A stretch of 64,000 nucleotides of DNA, from positions 2,852,001 through 2,916,000 of the forward strand of contig NZ_CP017113.1 in assembly GCF_001720465.1 (NCBI RefSeq). The letters are read 5' to 3'. Shown piece after piece: positions 18,761 to 27,791 of this stretch (its first letter is position 1; each line of letters begins with the position of its first letter). The DNA is from Porphyrobacter sp. LM 6 (GTDB lineage Bacteria; Pseudomonadota; Alphaproteobacteria; Sphingomonadales; Sphingomonadaceae). Under the pieces are notes generated by a model that was given only the letters and a program-made list of their open reading frames with translations, made no database searches and was not told where the DNA came from. A program made the position numbers and the translations under genes.

Positions 18761-21085
18761 ATGACCAAGACATTCTACAGCCGCGCATTGCTGCTGGCCG
18801 GTTGCGCCGGAATCGCCACCTTTGCCGCGCCCGCCATGGCGCAGGATGCGGTGGACGATACCGCCAGCGTCGGTGAACAGGCGGAAGAAGGCGTCATCAT
18901 CGTCACGGCACGCCGCCGCGAAGAGCGCCTGATCGATGTGCCGCTGTCGGTCACCGCGCTCACCGGCGAAGCGCTCGCCCAGCAAGGCATCCAGGATCTG
19001 ACCCAGATCGCCCAGCAGGTGCCGAACATCACGCTCGAGGTGAGCCGCGGAACAAACACCACCCTCACCGCCTTCATCCGCGGTGTCGGCCAGCAGGATC
19101 CGGTCGCCGGATTCGAAGCGGGCGTCGGCCTCTATATCGACGACGTCTACTTGAACCGCCCGCAGGCCGCAGTGCTCGATATCTACGATGTCGAGCGCAT
19201 CGAAGTGCTGCGCGGGCCGCAGGGCACGCTCTACGGTCGCAACACCATCGGCGGGGCGATCAAGTATGTCACCGCCGCTTTGCCGGACGACACCAGCCTG
19301 ATGGTGCGCGGCACCTATGGCTCCTATGATCAGGCCGATCTGATCGTCAGCGCCTCGACGCCGATTTCAGACAGCCTCAAGATCGGCGCGAGCGGCGCGC
19401 GGCTTTCACGCGGCGGCTTTGGCGACAACCTCACGCTCGGCACCGAAAACTACAACAAGGACGTGTGGGCCGCGCGCGGGACGATCGAATTCGACAACGG
19501 GCCGCTGAATGTGCGCCTCTCGGGCGATTACGTGAAGGACAACAGCGAGGCGCGTCAGGGCCACCGCTTCATCCCCGGCCTCGTGAGCGGCGCGCCGGTG
19601 CTGGACGATGTGTTCGATACCCGTGCGGGTCTCAACATCGTCGATCAGGAAGTCGAGGCCTATGGCGGCGCGCTCAATATCGCGCTCGAAGTATCCGACA
19701 CGATCACGCTGAAATCGATCACCGGCTACCGCGAGGACTCCTCGACTACCCCGATCGACTTCGACAGCCTCGCCGCCGTCGATCTGGACGTGCCGGCGAT
19801 CTACGAGAACGACCAGCTGAGCCAGGAGCTGCAACTGCTCTATGAAGGCGACAGCCTGTCGGGCGTGCTCGGGTTCTATTACCTCGATGCCAACGCCTTC
19901 ACCGCCTTCGACGTGGCGCTGTTCACTACCCTCAACGGGTTAACCGCGCAGACACTGGGCGATGTCGATACCGAAACCTGGTCGGTGTTCGGCGATTTCA
20001 CCTATGATCTGACCGACACCATCAGCGTGTCGGTCGGCGGGCGTTACACCAACGACAAGCGCACCAGCCGCGTGCTGCGCACCACGTTCCTCGGCGGGTT
20101 CTCGAACCTGTTCGGCGGGACGGGCGTGCCGATCGCGGTGACCAGCAACTTCAACGGCAGCGCCACCTTCAAGGATTTCAACCCGCGTGCCTCGATCAGC
20201 TGGCAGCCCAATGCCGATCACAACCTCTATTTCACCTATTCGCAGGGCTTCAAGGGCGGCGGGTTCGATCCGCGCGGCCAGACCACCGCGTGCCGCAACA
20301 GCCGCGGCGGGGCCTGCACCGCGGACGAAGTGTTCGACTTCATGGCGTTCGACCCCGAAACGGTCGACAGCTTCGAGCTGGGCTGGAAGGCCTCGCTGCT
20401 CGACAACCGCGTGAACATCAGCCTTGCGGGCTTCGTGGCGCAGTACAAGGACGTGCAAATACCCGGGTCGGTCGGCTTTGACGCCAACGGCGACGGGGTG
20501 AACGAAAGCTTCATCGGCATCACTTCGAACGCCGCCGATGCCGACGTCAACGGGATCGAGTTCGAAGGCAACGCACTGGTCGGCAAGGACTTCGCCGGCG
20601 ACGGCAGCCGCTTTAGCGTCAACTGGTCGCTGGGTGTGCTCGATGCCAAGTTCAACACCTTCATCAACGCCTTCGGCGTCGATGTCGCCGACCAGCGCGT
20701 GTTCCAGAACACCCCGGATGTGACCGCGCATATGGGCTTCAACATGGGCCTGCCGGTGGCGGACGGGATGCTGGACTTCATCGGCACCGCATCGCTGCGT
20801 TCCGATGCCAGCCAGTTCGAAGTGCCCAACCCCTTCCTCGATCAGGACGGCTTCGTGCTGGTCGATGCGAGCATGGTCTACACTGTCGACAGCGGCCTGT
20901 TCTCGATCGGGCTGCACGGCAAGAACCTGTTCAACAAGGAATACATCGTGGCGGGCTACAACTTCGTTGCGGGCGGTACGCCTCCGGGCACGCCGTTCGT
21001 CTCGACGCTGGGCCGCGAAGGCACGCTGACCGGCTTCTATGGCGATCCGCGGCGCATCTTCGTGACCGCGCAGGTCAACTTCTGA
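18761..21085 (+). CDS. TonB-dependent receptor
   Basis: This 774-residue outer-membrane receptor has a signal peptide ending APAMAQD, a TonB box around VIIVTARRREE, a plug domain (LIDVPLSVTALTGEAL, VLRGPQGTLYGRNTIGGAI) and a barrel ending RRIFVTAQVNF. The start at 18761 follows a GGAGAGG site; the in-frame ATG 19 codons upstream would overlap the operator candidate. It belongs to the broad sphingomonad receptor group that includes siderophore and aromatic- or steroid-type transporters, and the substrate cannot be read from the sequence. Divergence from TetR and piuC suggests an iron-linked or small-molecule-induced transporter. Confidence 0.9.
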   Translation: MTKTFYSRALLLAGCAGIATFAAPAMAQDAVDDTASVGEQAEEGVIIVTARRREERLIDVPLSVTALTGEALAQQGIQDLTQIAQQVPNITLEVSRGTNTTLTAFIRGVGQQDPVAGFEAGVGLYIDDVYLNRPQAAVLDIYDVERIEVLRGPQGTLYGRNTIGGAIKYVTAALPDDTSLMVRGTYGSYDQADLIVSASTPISDSLKIGASGARLSRGGFGDNLTLGTENYNKDVWAARGTIEFDNGPLNVRLSGDYVKDNSEARQGHRFIPGLVSGAPVLDDVFDTRAGLNIVDQEVEAYGGALNIALEVSDTITLKSITGYREDSSTTPIDFDSLAAVDLDVPAIYENDQLSQELQLLYEGDSLSGVLGFYYLDANAFTAFDVALFTTLNGLTAQTLGDVDTETWSVFGDFTYDLTDTISVSVGGRYTNDKRTSRVLRTTFLGGFSNLFGGTGVPIAVTSNFNGSATFKDFNPRASISWQPNADHNLYFTYSQGFKGGGFDPRGQTTACRNSRGGACTADEVFDFMAFDPETVDSFELGWKASLLDNRVNISLAGFVAQYKDVQIPGSVGFDANGDGVNESFIGITSNAADADVNGIEFEGNALVGKDFAGDGSRFSVNWSLGVLDAKFNTFINAFGVDVADQRVFQNTPDVTAHMGFNMGLPVADGMLDFIGTASLRSDASQFEVPNPFLDQDGFVLVDASMVYTVDSGLFSIGLHGKNLFNKEYIVAGYNFVAGGTPPGTPFVSTLGREGTLTGFYGDPRRIFVTAQVNF

Positions 21086-21094
21086 CCCTCCCCC

Positions 21095-21137
21095 GAAGGG
21101 GCGGCGGCCTCTCTCGAACGCTCACCGCCGCCCCTTC
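21095..21137 (+). terminator. Strong hairpin after the TonB receptor
   Basis: Arms GAAGGGGCGGCGG (21095-21107) and CCGCCGCCCCTTC (21125-21137) make a perfect 13-bp stem with a 17-base loop, followed by a pyrimidine-rich CCTCTTTCC stretch. It lies just after the receptor stop codon, before serS. Confidence 0.65.
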
Positions 21138-21178
21138 CCTCTTTCCTTGGCTCGCCTGAGCAGGCATAGGCGCGGGCC

Positions 21179-22624
21179 ATGCATGATATCCGCCTGATCC
21201 GGGACAACCCCGAAGCTTTTGACGCCGGCCTCGCCCGCCGCGGCCTCGCGCCGCTCGCTGCCGAACTGATCGCGCTTGACGAGGAACGCCGCGCGGCAGT
21301 GACCGAAGTGCAGGTGGCGCAGAGCCGCCGAAACGAGGCCTCGAAGCTGATCGGTGCCGCAATAGCCAAGGGCGACAAGGACGGTGCCGAGGCGATCAAG
21401 GCCGAAGTCGCTGCGCTCAAGGACACTATGCCCGCAATGGAAGCCCGCGCCGAGGAGCTGGCGGGCAAGCTCAAGGCGGCGCTGGAGATTATCCCCAACC
21501 TGCCCGCCGCGGACGTGCCCGATGGCGCAAGCGAGGAGGACAACCGGGTCGAGGCCGAATGGGGCGAGAAGCGCGCCTTTGACTTCACGCCCCGCGAACA
21601 CGCTGACATCGCGCCTGCGCTTGGCATGGATTTCGAGACCGGCGCCCGGCTCTCCGGCGCACGCTTCACCTTCCTGAAGGGCGGAATGGCCCGCCTTCAC
21701 CGCGCGCTCGGCCAGTTCATGCTCGACGTGCAGACCGGCGAGCATGGCTATGCCGAATGCAACCCGCCGGTGCTGGTGGGCGACGACGCCATGTATGGCA
21801 CCGACAAGCTGCCAAAATTTGCGGACGACAGCTTTCAAACAAACATCAGCTACTCGAAGTGGCTAAACACCATGTTTGAAGAAGTTGCTGCGGAAATACT
21901 TGCTGACGATCCCCATCTGCTGGAAGAAGTTAGAAAGCAAACCTTTCAACAATCGGTTGATCGAGTTCGAGAGCGCTGGCGTGAAAAATATGAAAGACCC
22001 GAGCTAACGCGCCGCTGGCTCATCCCCACCTCGGAAGTCTCCCTCACCGCAAGCGTCATGGGCGAGCTTCTCGACGAGGCCGCGCTCCCTATGCGCCTCA
22101 CCGCGCTCACCCTGTGCTTCCGCTCGGAAGCGGGCGCAGCAGGGCGTGACACGCGCGGGTTCATCCGCCAGCACCAGTTCGAAAAGTGCGAGCTTGTCAG
22201 CATCGTGCGCCCGGAAGATTCCGAGGCCGAACACCAGCGGATGACCCGCGCTGCCGAGACGATCCTCGAGCGCCTCAACCTGCCCTATCGCAAGCTGCTG
22301 CTGTGCACCGGTGACATGGGCTTCGGCGCGCGCAAGACCTATGACCTTGAGGTCTGGCTGCCCGGACAGGGTGCCTACCGCGAGATCAGCTCGTGCTCGA
22401 ACACCGGCGACTTCCAGGCCCGCCGCATGAACACCCGCTACCGCGTGGCGGGCGAGCAGAAGACAACCCAGTTCGTCCACACCCTCAACGGCTCCGGCCT
22501 CGCGGTCGGGCGCACGCTGGTGGCGGTTATCGAGAACTATCAGAACGCGGATGGCTCGGTGACGGTGCCCGCGGCACTGCTGCCCTATATGGGCGGCGTC
22601 ACCCGGCTGGAGCCCATCGCCTGA
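21179..22624 (+). CDS. serS: Seryl-tRNA synthetase with a 56-residue insertion
   Basis: This class II synthetase charges tRNA-Ser with serine. The N-terminal coiled-coil arm (about residues 1-110), the TxE serine-binding element (T284-S285-E286 in LIPTSEVS), motif 2 (FRSEAG, then RQHQFEKCE) and motif 3 ([16 protein letters not shown]) are all present. At 481 residues it is about 56 longer than usual. The extra residues 222-277 lie between [11 protein letters not shown] and RRWLIPT, where ordinary SerRS has two or three residues. The DNA of this segment is about 45 percent GC by my count, against roughly 65 percent around it. The frame is kept, so the enzyme is probably functional. The stop codon overlaps the surE start. 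Confidence 0.95.
   Translation: MHDIRLIRDNPEAFDAGLARRGLAPLAAELIALDEERRAAVTEVQVAQSRRNEASKLIGAAIAKGDKDGAEAIKAEVAALKDTMPAMEARAEELAGKLKAALEIIPNLPAADVPDGASEEDNRVEAEWGEKRAFDFTPREHADIAPALGMDFETGARLSGARFTFLKGGMARLHRALGQFMLDVQTGEHGYAECNPPVLVGDDAMYGTDKLPKFADDSFQTNISYSKWLNTMFEEVAAEILADDPHLLEEVRKQTFQQSVDRVRERWREKYERPELTRRWLIPTSEVSLTASVMGELLDEAALPMRLTALTLCFRSEAGAAGRDTRGFIRQHQFEKCELVSIVRPEDSEAEHQRMTRAAETILERLNLPYRKLLLCTGDMGFGARKTYDLEVWLPGQGAYREISSCSNTGDFQARRMNTRYRVAGEQKTTQFVHTLNGSGLAVGRTLVAVIENYQNADGSVTVPAALLPYMGGVTRLEPIA
21842..22009 (+). other. AT-rich in-frame insertion within serS
   Basis: About 168 bases (56 codons) interrupt serS immediately before the TxE loop. Low GC extends slightly upstream, from about 21811. 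The encoded segment is charged and predicted helical (for example [19 protein letters not shown]). I see no terminal repeats, no intein splice motifs (no Cys/Ser start, no terminal His-Asn) and no stop codon. Origin is unknown; it resembles in concept the in-frame palindromic elements of Rickettsia, but I found no palindrome. Confidence 0.6.
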
Positions 22625-23388
22625 TGCGCATCCTCCTCACCAATGACGACGGCGTGCACGCCCCCGGCCTAAAGGTGCTGGAGCAGATCGCGCGCCAGTT
22701 TTCGGACGATATCTGGATCTGTGCGCCGTCCGAGGAACAGTCCGGCGCGGGCCACTCGCTCACGCTGACGCGCCCCGTGCGGCTCCAGAAGCTCGGCGAG
22801 CGGCGCTTTGCCGTGACCGGCACGCCGACCGATAGCGTGATGATGGCGCTGCGCACGGTGATGGACGGCGCGCCCGACATCATCCTGTCGGGCGTCAACA
22901 GGGGTGCCAACCTGGCCGACGACATCACCTATTCCGGCACTGTCTCGGCCGCAATCGAGGGCGCGCTGGCGGGCATCCGTTCGATCGCCTTCAGCCAGGT
23001 CTATGCACGCGAAGGCATGGGCGATGACGTGCCCTTTGGCGCGGCGCTGGAGTGGGGGCCGAAGGTCCTCGCCAAGCTGATCGACGCGCCGATGGCCGAC
23101 CGCACACTGATCAACGTCAACTTCCCCGCAATTGCGGCCGAGGACGTGAAGGGCATCCGGGTCGTGCGTCAGGGCTTCCACGACTATTCGCGCGGCACCA
23201 TCGTCGAAGGGCGTGACCCGCGCGGCTATCGCTATTTCTGGTTCGGGCTCGACCAGATCGAGCACACGCTCGACCACGGCACCGACCTCGAAGCGATCGA
23301 GGAAGGCTATGTCGCGGTGACGCCGCTGCAGCTCGACCTCACCCACTATTCGACCATCGGCATCCTTGCCGAACGGTTCGGCGACTGA
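22624..23388 (+). CDS. surE: 5'/3'-nucleotidase SurE
   Basis: The 254-residue protein begins with the SurE signature [15 protein letters not shown] (metal-binding Asp-Asp pair) and contains SGVNRGANLADDITYSGTV, diagnostic for the family. SurE is a metal-dependent survival nucleotidase that dephosphorylates nucleoside monophosphates. The true start is 22624, where the ATG overlaps the serS stop as TGATG; longer upstream frames would run inside serS. It is translationally coupled to serS and to the downstream channel gene. Confidence 0.95.
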   Translation: MRILLTNDDGVHAPGLKVLEQIARQFSDDIWICAPSEEQSGAGHSLTLTRPVRLQKLGERRFAVTGTPTDSVMMALRTVMDGAPDIILSGVNRGANLADDITYSGTVSAAIEGALAGIRSIAFSQVYAREGMGDDVPFGAALEWGPKVLAKLIDAPMADRTLINVNFPAIAAEDVKGIRVVRQGFHDYSRGTIVEGRDPRGYRYFWFGLDQIEHTLDHGTDLEAIEEGYVAVTPLQLDLTHYSTIGILAERFGD

Positions 23389-24458
23389 TGCCGGACGCAG
23401 CCAGCCGCAACCCGTTCAAGCGCAAGCCGCGGCTGGCCGACCAGTTCCAGCCCTTGCGGCGGCAGGTGAAGATCCCCGTCTGGGGTGATCTCGGCATCCG
23501 CATGGGGCTTGCCCTCGGCCTGATCCTGCTGGTGATCGCGATCCACTGGTGGGATCGTGCGGGGCTGAAGGACAATTACGATAACCACATCAGCTTCATC
23601 GATGTGGTCTATTTCACCATGATCAGCATCACCACGACTGGCTTCGGCGACATCGCGCCGATCACCGACCGGGCGAGGCTGATCGAGGCGGTGATCGTCA
23701 CGCCGGTACGCATCGCCGTGCTATTCATCTTCGTGGGCGCGGCCTACGATTTCGTCATCAAGCGCAGCTGGGAGAAATGGCGCATGGCCCGGATTCAGGA
23801 ACAGCTCACCGGTCATGTCGTGGTGCTGGGCTACGGCGTGTCCGGCTCGCAGAGCGTGGGCGAACTGATCGAGCGCGGGGTCGAACCGCGCAGCATCGTA
23901 GTGATCGATCCGTCCCAGGATCGCCTCGCCGAGGCAGAGAAGCTTGGCGTCAATGTGATGGCCGCTGATGCGACCCGCGACGAGACGCTCAAATCAGTCC
24001 GGATTGCCGAGGCGCAAAGCGTGCTGGTCTCGGCTGGACGCGACGATACCTCGATCCTGATTGTGCTGACTGTGCGGCACCTTGCCCCCGATGTGCCGAT
24101 CAGCGTGGTGGTGCGCGCCGACGATAACGAACTGCTCGCGCGGCAAGCCGGGGCGAATATTGTCATCAACCCGGTGCGCTTTACCGGGCTGCTGCTCGCC
24201 GGTAGCGTCAAAGGCGCGCACATCGCCGACTATCTCGCCGATCTCGCCAGCGTTGGCGGCCGGGTGCAACTGGTCGAGCGGGTGATCGGTCCGGACGAAT
24301 GCGATTGTTCGATCGACAATCTCAAAAGCGGCGGTCAGGGCCTGCGCGTCTATCGCGACGGCCGGCCCATCGGCTTCTGGGAGGACGAGTGCAAGACACT
24401 CCAGCCGGGAGACGTGGTGGTGGAGATCGTCCCGACAGCAGGCAGCGAACAAGCCTAG
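23388..24458 (+). CDS. Two-TM potassium channel with RCK (TrkA-N) domain
   Basis: This 356-residue protein has TM1 at about residues 35-55, a pore loop with selectivity filter TTTGFGD (residues 82-88), and TM2 at about 97-122. A cytoplasmic Rossmann RCK domain follows, with nucleotide motif GYGVSG (148-153) and a TrkA-C-like end. It should form a tetrameric K+ channel gated by a ligand at the RCK ring, as in MthK and Kch-like proteins. The filter has Phe where many channels have Tyr. The ATG overlaps the surE stop codon (TGATG), so it is the third gene of a tight operon. The link between a synthetase, a nucleotidase and a channel is not obvious. Confidence 0.85.
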   Translation: MPDAASRNPFKRKPRLADQFQPLRRQVKIPVWGDLGIRMGLALGLILLVIAIHWWDRAGLKDNYDNHISFIDVVYFTMISITTTGFGDIAPITDRARLIEAVIVTPVRIAVLFIFVGAAYDFVIKRSWEKWRMARIQEQLTGHVVVLGYGVSGSQSVGELIERGVEPRSIVVIDPSQDRLAEAEKLGVNVMAADATRDETLKSVRIAEAQSVLVSAGRDDTSILIVLTVRHLAPDVPISVVVRADDNELLARQAGANIVINPVRFTGLLLAGSVKGAHIADYLADLASVGGRVQLVERVIGPDECDCSIDNLKSGGQGLRVYRDGRPIGFWEDECKTLQPGDVVVEIVPTAGSEQA

Positions 24459-24465
24459 GCCGCGC

Positions 24466-24867
24466 TCAGCTCCTGAACCACACGAACACAGCCCCCATCG
24501 CTGCCATGCCGACAAGGAAATGGCCGGCATCGATCAAGAACAGCGCCAGCGGCTTTCGGAGGTAGAGGTAATTGATCCCGATCGACGGGATCATCACGCC
24601 AACCGCAAAACCGATTGCCATCATCATCACGACATGGGGCGCTGGGTCGGTGCGGGCGATGAGGTGCCACAGCACCATCGCAATCAGCATTTCGAGGGCG
24701 AAGGACAGCGCGAAGATCACGCCCATGTTGCCCTGCCGCAGCTGGGTGTTCGAAAGGCCGGCAGCGCGCTGCCATGGCGTGCCGAACACCACACCATACC
24801 AGATCGCGCCAACCGCGAAGAAGGCCGCGGTCCCGGCCAGCACTGGCCACAAGGCAAAATCACTCAT
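24466..24867 (-). CDS. DUF1761-like small membrane protein
   Basis: The 133-residue protein has four hydrophobic segments (WPVLAGTAAFFAVGAIWYG, VIFALSFALEMLIAMVLW, VVMMMAIGFAVGVMI, FLVGMAAMGAVFVWF) and the VGAIWYGVVFGTPW opening typical of DUF1761. Function is unknown. Its ATG at 24867 overlaps the stop codon of the upstream hypothetical gene (ATGA), so the two are coupled. Confidence 0.7.
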   Translation of the reverse strand: MSDFALWPVLAGTAAFFAVGAIWYGVVFGTPWQRAAGLSNTQLRQGNMGVIFALSFALEMLIAMVLWHLIARTDPAPHVVMMMAIGFAVGVMIPSIGINYLYLRKPLALFLIDAGHFLVGMAAMGAVFVWFRS

Positions 24868-25385
24868 GCCCGGTCTCCCTTGCCGTCCGGCCATTCCAGC
24901 ACGAACATCGCGCCCTCAGGCGCAGCTGCCCACTGGTCGCAGAATTCATCGATCGCACCACGGATAGCGCCAAGCCGTTCGGGCACACCTTGAGGCACGG
25001 ACACGTGCGAGGTGGCCCATGCCGGTTCAGCCATGGCCATGATCGCCGGGTCGTCCGCGCCGCCGCCCCAGCTGGCAGCCTCGAAGCATTCGACCAGCCG
25101 CTCGGCCTGCAAGAGTTCGACGATGCCGGCATCAGGGGCCGCCGCCCGCTTGGCGCTAGCATGGCCGCCCGCCAGCGCGAGCGCCTGCACCGCATCCGGC
25201 TCCATCCCGCTCGCCACAAGCCCCCAGAATCCTTGATTCATGCCCAGTTCGCGTTCGATGAAGTAGTGGAACGCGTCGTGTGGATAGGGGCCTTTCTTGG
25301 GAAAGGCGAAGGCTGCCTGCGAGCCGTCAGCCCGCGTCACCGCGACATGATCCTGCGCTGCGCCCTTGGTGATCGCGATCTGCAT
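24864..25385 (-). CDS. Conserved hypothetical protein
   Basis: This 173-residue soluble protein has no motif I can name. It opens MQIAITKGAAQDHVAVTRADG, contains YPHDAFHYFIERELGM, and ends with an acidic C-terminal part (APEGAMFVLEWPDG). No signal peptide or membrane segment is visible. Translational coupling to the DUF1761-like membrane protein (4-base overlap) suggests the two work together. It may be confined to sphingomonads, but I cannot test that. Confidence 0.6.
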   Translation of the reverse strand: MQIAITKGAAQDHVAVTRADGSQAAFAFPKKGPYPHDAFHYFIERELGMNQGFWGLVASGMEPDAVQALALAGGHASAKRAAAPDAGIVELLQAERLVECFEAASWGGGADDPAIMAMAEPAWATSHVSVPQGVPERLGAIRGAIDEFCDQWAAAPEGAMFVLEWPDGKGDRA

Positions 25386-25431
25386 GACCGGTGTCTAACC
25401 CAAGACGCGCCCGGAGTGTAGCCGGCGCCGC

Positions 25432-25671
25432 CTAAATGACGTAGGCGAATTCTTCTTCGGCCGGCGTTGCCTTGCGGCCGCGCATTTCGGCATCGAGCTG
25501 CACCACCGTGCGGCTTGCAGTCTTGACGAACAGGCCCGGAACCACGGCATGAACCATGCAGGCGATGCCGCCCACCATCATGCGCCAGCCGAAGCTGAGA
25601 GCGGTGCGGGCGTGCTGGCCATAGGTCTCCCCGATGGCGCGCGGATGGTCGATGAAAAGCCTTGTGATCAT
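25432..25671 (-). CDS. DUF6356-type small protein
   Basis: The 79-residue protein opens MITRLFIDHPRAIGETYGQH and has one or two hydrophobic helices (WRMMVGGIACMVHAVVPGLF). This pattern matches the short sphingomonad proteins grouped as DUF6356, of unknown function and probably membrane-associated. It is divergent from rimO, with an 80-base intergenic region. Confidence 0.7.
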   Translation of the reverse strand: MITRLFIDHPRAIGETYGQHARTALSFGWRMMVGGIACMVHAVVPGLFVKTASRTVVQLDAEMRGRKATPAEEEFAYVI

Positions 25672-25750
25672 GGCCGCATGGATGCCCGCAGAGCCCCCCT
25701 GCGGTCAAGCCTAGCGCGAACGGCCTACACAGTGTAGGGGCGCGGCCGAA

Positions 25751-27142
25751 ATGAACACCCCCACGATCCTCCCGGACCAGAAGAAAATCGGCATGGTCAG
25801 CCTCGGCTGCCCCAAGGCGCTTGTTGATTCCGAGCGGATCCTCACCCGCCTGCGCGCCGATGGCTATGCCTTCGCCGAGGATTATGCGGGCGCCGACGTG
25901 GTGCTGGTGAACACCTGCGGCTTCCTCGATTCCGCCAAGGAAGAAAGCCTCGCCGCGATCGGCGAGGCGATTGCCGAAAACGGCCGCGTGATCGTGACCG
26001 GCTGCATGGGTGAGGAAGCCGACGCGATCCGCGCCGTCCACCCGCAGGTGCTCGCGGTCACAGGTGCTCATCAATACGAACAGGTGGTCGAAGCCGTGCA
26101 CACCCACGCCCCGCCTTCGCAGGGGCCGTTTGTCGATCTGATCCCGCAGCCGTCCGACACCGACATCAAGCTGACGCCACGGCACTACAGCTATCTGAAG
26201 ATTTCCGAGGGCTGCAATCACTCCTGCGCCTTCTGCATTATCCCCTCGCTGCGGGGCAAACTCGCCAGCCGCCGGATCGATGCGGTGCTGCGCGAGGCGG
26301 AAAAGCTGGTCGCGGCGGGCACGAAGGAACTGCTGATCATCTCGCAGGACACCAGCGCCTACGGGGTCGATATCCGCCACGAGCAACGCCAATGGCACGG
26401 CCGCGATGTGCGTGCGCACATGACCGATATGGCGCGCGAACTGGGCCAGCTTCGCACGCCGGACGGACAGACGCCCTGGGTGCGGCTGCATTACGTCTAC
26501 CCCTACCCCCATGTCGATCAGGTCATCCCGCTGATGGCCGAAGGGCTGCTGACGCCCTATCTCGACATCCCGTTCCAGCACGCGGCGCCTAAGGTGCTGA
26601 AGCTGATGAAGCGTCCTGCCAATGAGGCGAAGGTGCTCGAACGGCTGAAGTCGTGGCGCGAAATCTGCCCGGATATCGCGATCCGCAGCTCCTTTGTGGT
26701 CGGCTTCCCCGGCGAAACCGAGGAGGACTTCCAGTACCTTCTCAACTGGCTGGAAGAAGCGCAGCTCGACCGCGTCGGTGCGTTCCGGTTCGAACCGGTC
26801 GAAGGCGCGGCGGCCAACGTCCTGCCCGATCAGGTGCCGGAGGCAGTGAAGGAAGAACGCTACGCCCGGATCATGGAAGTGACCGAGCGGATCAGCGCGG
26901 CCAAGCTCGCCGCCAAGGTCGGCCGCACATTGCCCGTGATCATCGACGAGGTCGGCGAGCCGGACGAGGATGGTGACATCGGCGCAACCGGCCGTAGCCA
27001 GGCCGATGCGCCGGAGATCGACGGTGCGGTCTATCTGCGCAACGTCCCCGCCACGCTGGCACCGGGCGATATCGTCCATGCCCAAATCGAGGATGCCGAC
27101 GCCCACGACCTGTTCGGCGTGATCGCGCCGACGCGCCGTTAA
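25751..27142 (+). CDS. rimO: Ribosomal protein S12 methylthiotransferase RimO
   Basis: The 463-residue radical-SAM enzyme methylthiolates an aspartate of ribosomal protein S12. The radical-SAM cluster cysteines are C155, C159 and C162 (CNHSCAFC). The second cluster is bound by N-terminal cysteines C20, C56 and C85 ([20 protein letters not shown]). A C-terminal TRAM domain closes the protein. The LGCPKA opening and [12 protein letters not shown] separate RimO from MiaB. Length and architecture are normal. Confidence 0.95.
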   Translation: MNTPTILPDQKKIGMVSLGCPKALVDSERILTRLRADGYAFAEDYAGADVVLVNTCGFLDSAKEESLAAIGEAIAENGRVIVTGCMGEEADAIRAVHPQVLAVTGAHQYEQVVEAVHTHAPPSQGPFVDLIPQPSDTDIKLTPRHYSYLKISEGCNHSCAFCIIPSLRGKLASRRIDAVLREAEKLVAAGTKELLIISQDTSAYGVDIRHEQRQWHGRDVRAHMTDMARELGQLRTPDGQTPWVRLHYVYPYPHVDQVIPLMAEGLLTPYLDIPFQHAAPKVLKLMKRPANEAKVLERLKSWREICPDIAIRSSFVVGFPGETEEDFQYLLNWLEEAQLDRVGAFRFEPVEGAAANVLPDQVPEAVKEERYARIMEVTERISAAKLAAKVGRTLPVIIDEVGEPDEDGDIGATGRSQADAPEIDGAVYLRNVPATLAPGDIVHAQIEDADAHDLFGVIAPTRR

Positions 27143-27226
27143 CCCGCGCCCCCTGCCCGTCCCCCAGAGGGACGCGGCATGGTAAACCGCTGGTAACGCT
27201 GCGGCAGACGCGGCATAATCGCGGGC

Positions 27227-27784
27227 ATGATCCGAACCCGTCCTTTCGCGCTGGTGCTGAGTGTTCTGGCCGCTGTTGCAGCGATGGCGATGCCTGCCGC
27301 CGCACAGGCCAATGGCGGCGATCCCTTCGTGGTGAAATCGATCCTGCCGATCGAAGGCACCATCCGTTATGGCGACTGGTACTGGGACGAAAGCGCTGCT
27401 CCCGCTTCGGGCAAGCTCGTGATCACTGTCGACCTTGAAGCGCGCGTGATCAGCGCCTTTCGCGACGGGCACGAGATCGGCACGGCTGTGGCATTGCTGG
27501 GAACGCCTGCCCATCCGACTCCGCTCGGCACCTTCCCGATCCTGACCAAGGAACGCGACAACGTCTCCGAGAAATATGATAACGCACCGATGCCCTGGAC
27601 GCTGCGGCTTACATGGGAGGGCGTCGCGATCCATGGTTCGCCGGTGCTCAACGGCTATGCCAGCCAAGGCTGTGTGGGCGTGCCGGATGAATTCGCCGCC
27701 AAGCTGTTCGCCGCCGCCAAGCGCGGCGACAAGGTCATCATCACCCGCGGCCGGATGATCGGAGTCGGCGACAAGGTGATGTGA
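27227..27784 (+). CDS. L,D-transpeptidase (YkuD family)
   Basis: The 185-residue exported protein has a signal peptide (LVLSVLAAVAAMAMPAAAQA) and a YkuD domain. His136 lies in AIHGSPV and the nucleophile Cys149 in ASQGCVGVP. L,D-transpeptidases make 3-3 peptidoglycan cross-links or attach proteins to peptidoglycan. The usual SHGCIR signature reads SQGCVG here: the second histidine and the arginine are replaced, which may change activity, although the cysteine is kept. It is convergent with tilS, 7 bases between stop codons. Confidence 0.85.
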   Translation: MIRTRPFALVLSVLAAVAAMAMPAAAQANGGDPFVVKSILPIEGTIRYGDWYWDESAAPASGKLVITVDLEARVISAFRDGHEIGTAVALLGTPAHPTPLGTFPILTKERDNVSEKYDNAPMPWTLRLTWEGVAIHGSPVLNGYASQGCVGVPDEFAAKLFAAAKRGDKVIITRGRMIGVGDKVM

Positions 27785-27791
27785 ATTTGGC

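Noticed and set aside
21842..22009. The serS insertion as an intein
   Set aside because: At 56 codons it is too short, and there is no Cys/Ser/Thr at the start nor His-Asn at the end.
25002..25007. CACGTG hexamers here and at 3038-3043, in glpK, near 37935 and near 47266 as further parS sites
   Set aside because: The flanks do not match TGTT and AACA, so only the hexamer is shared.
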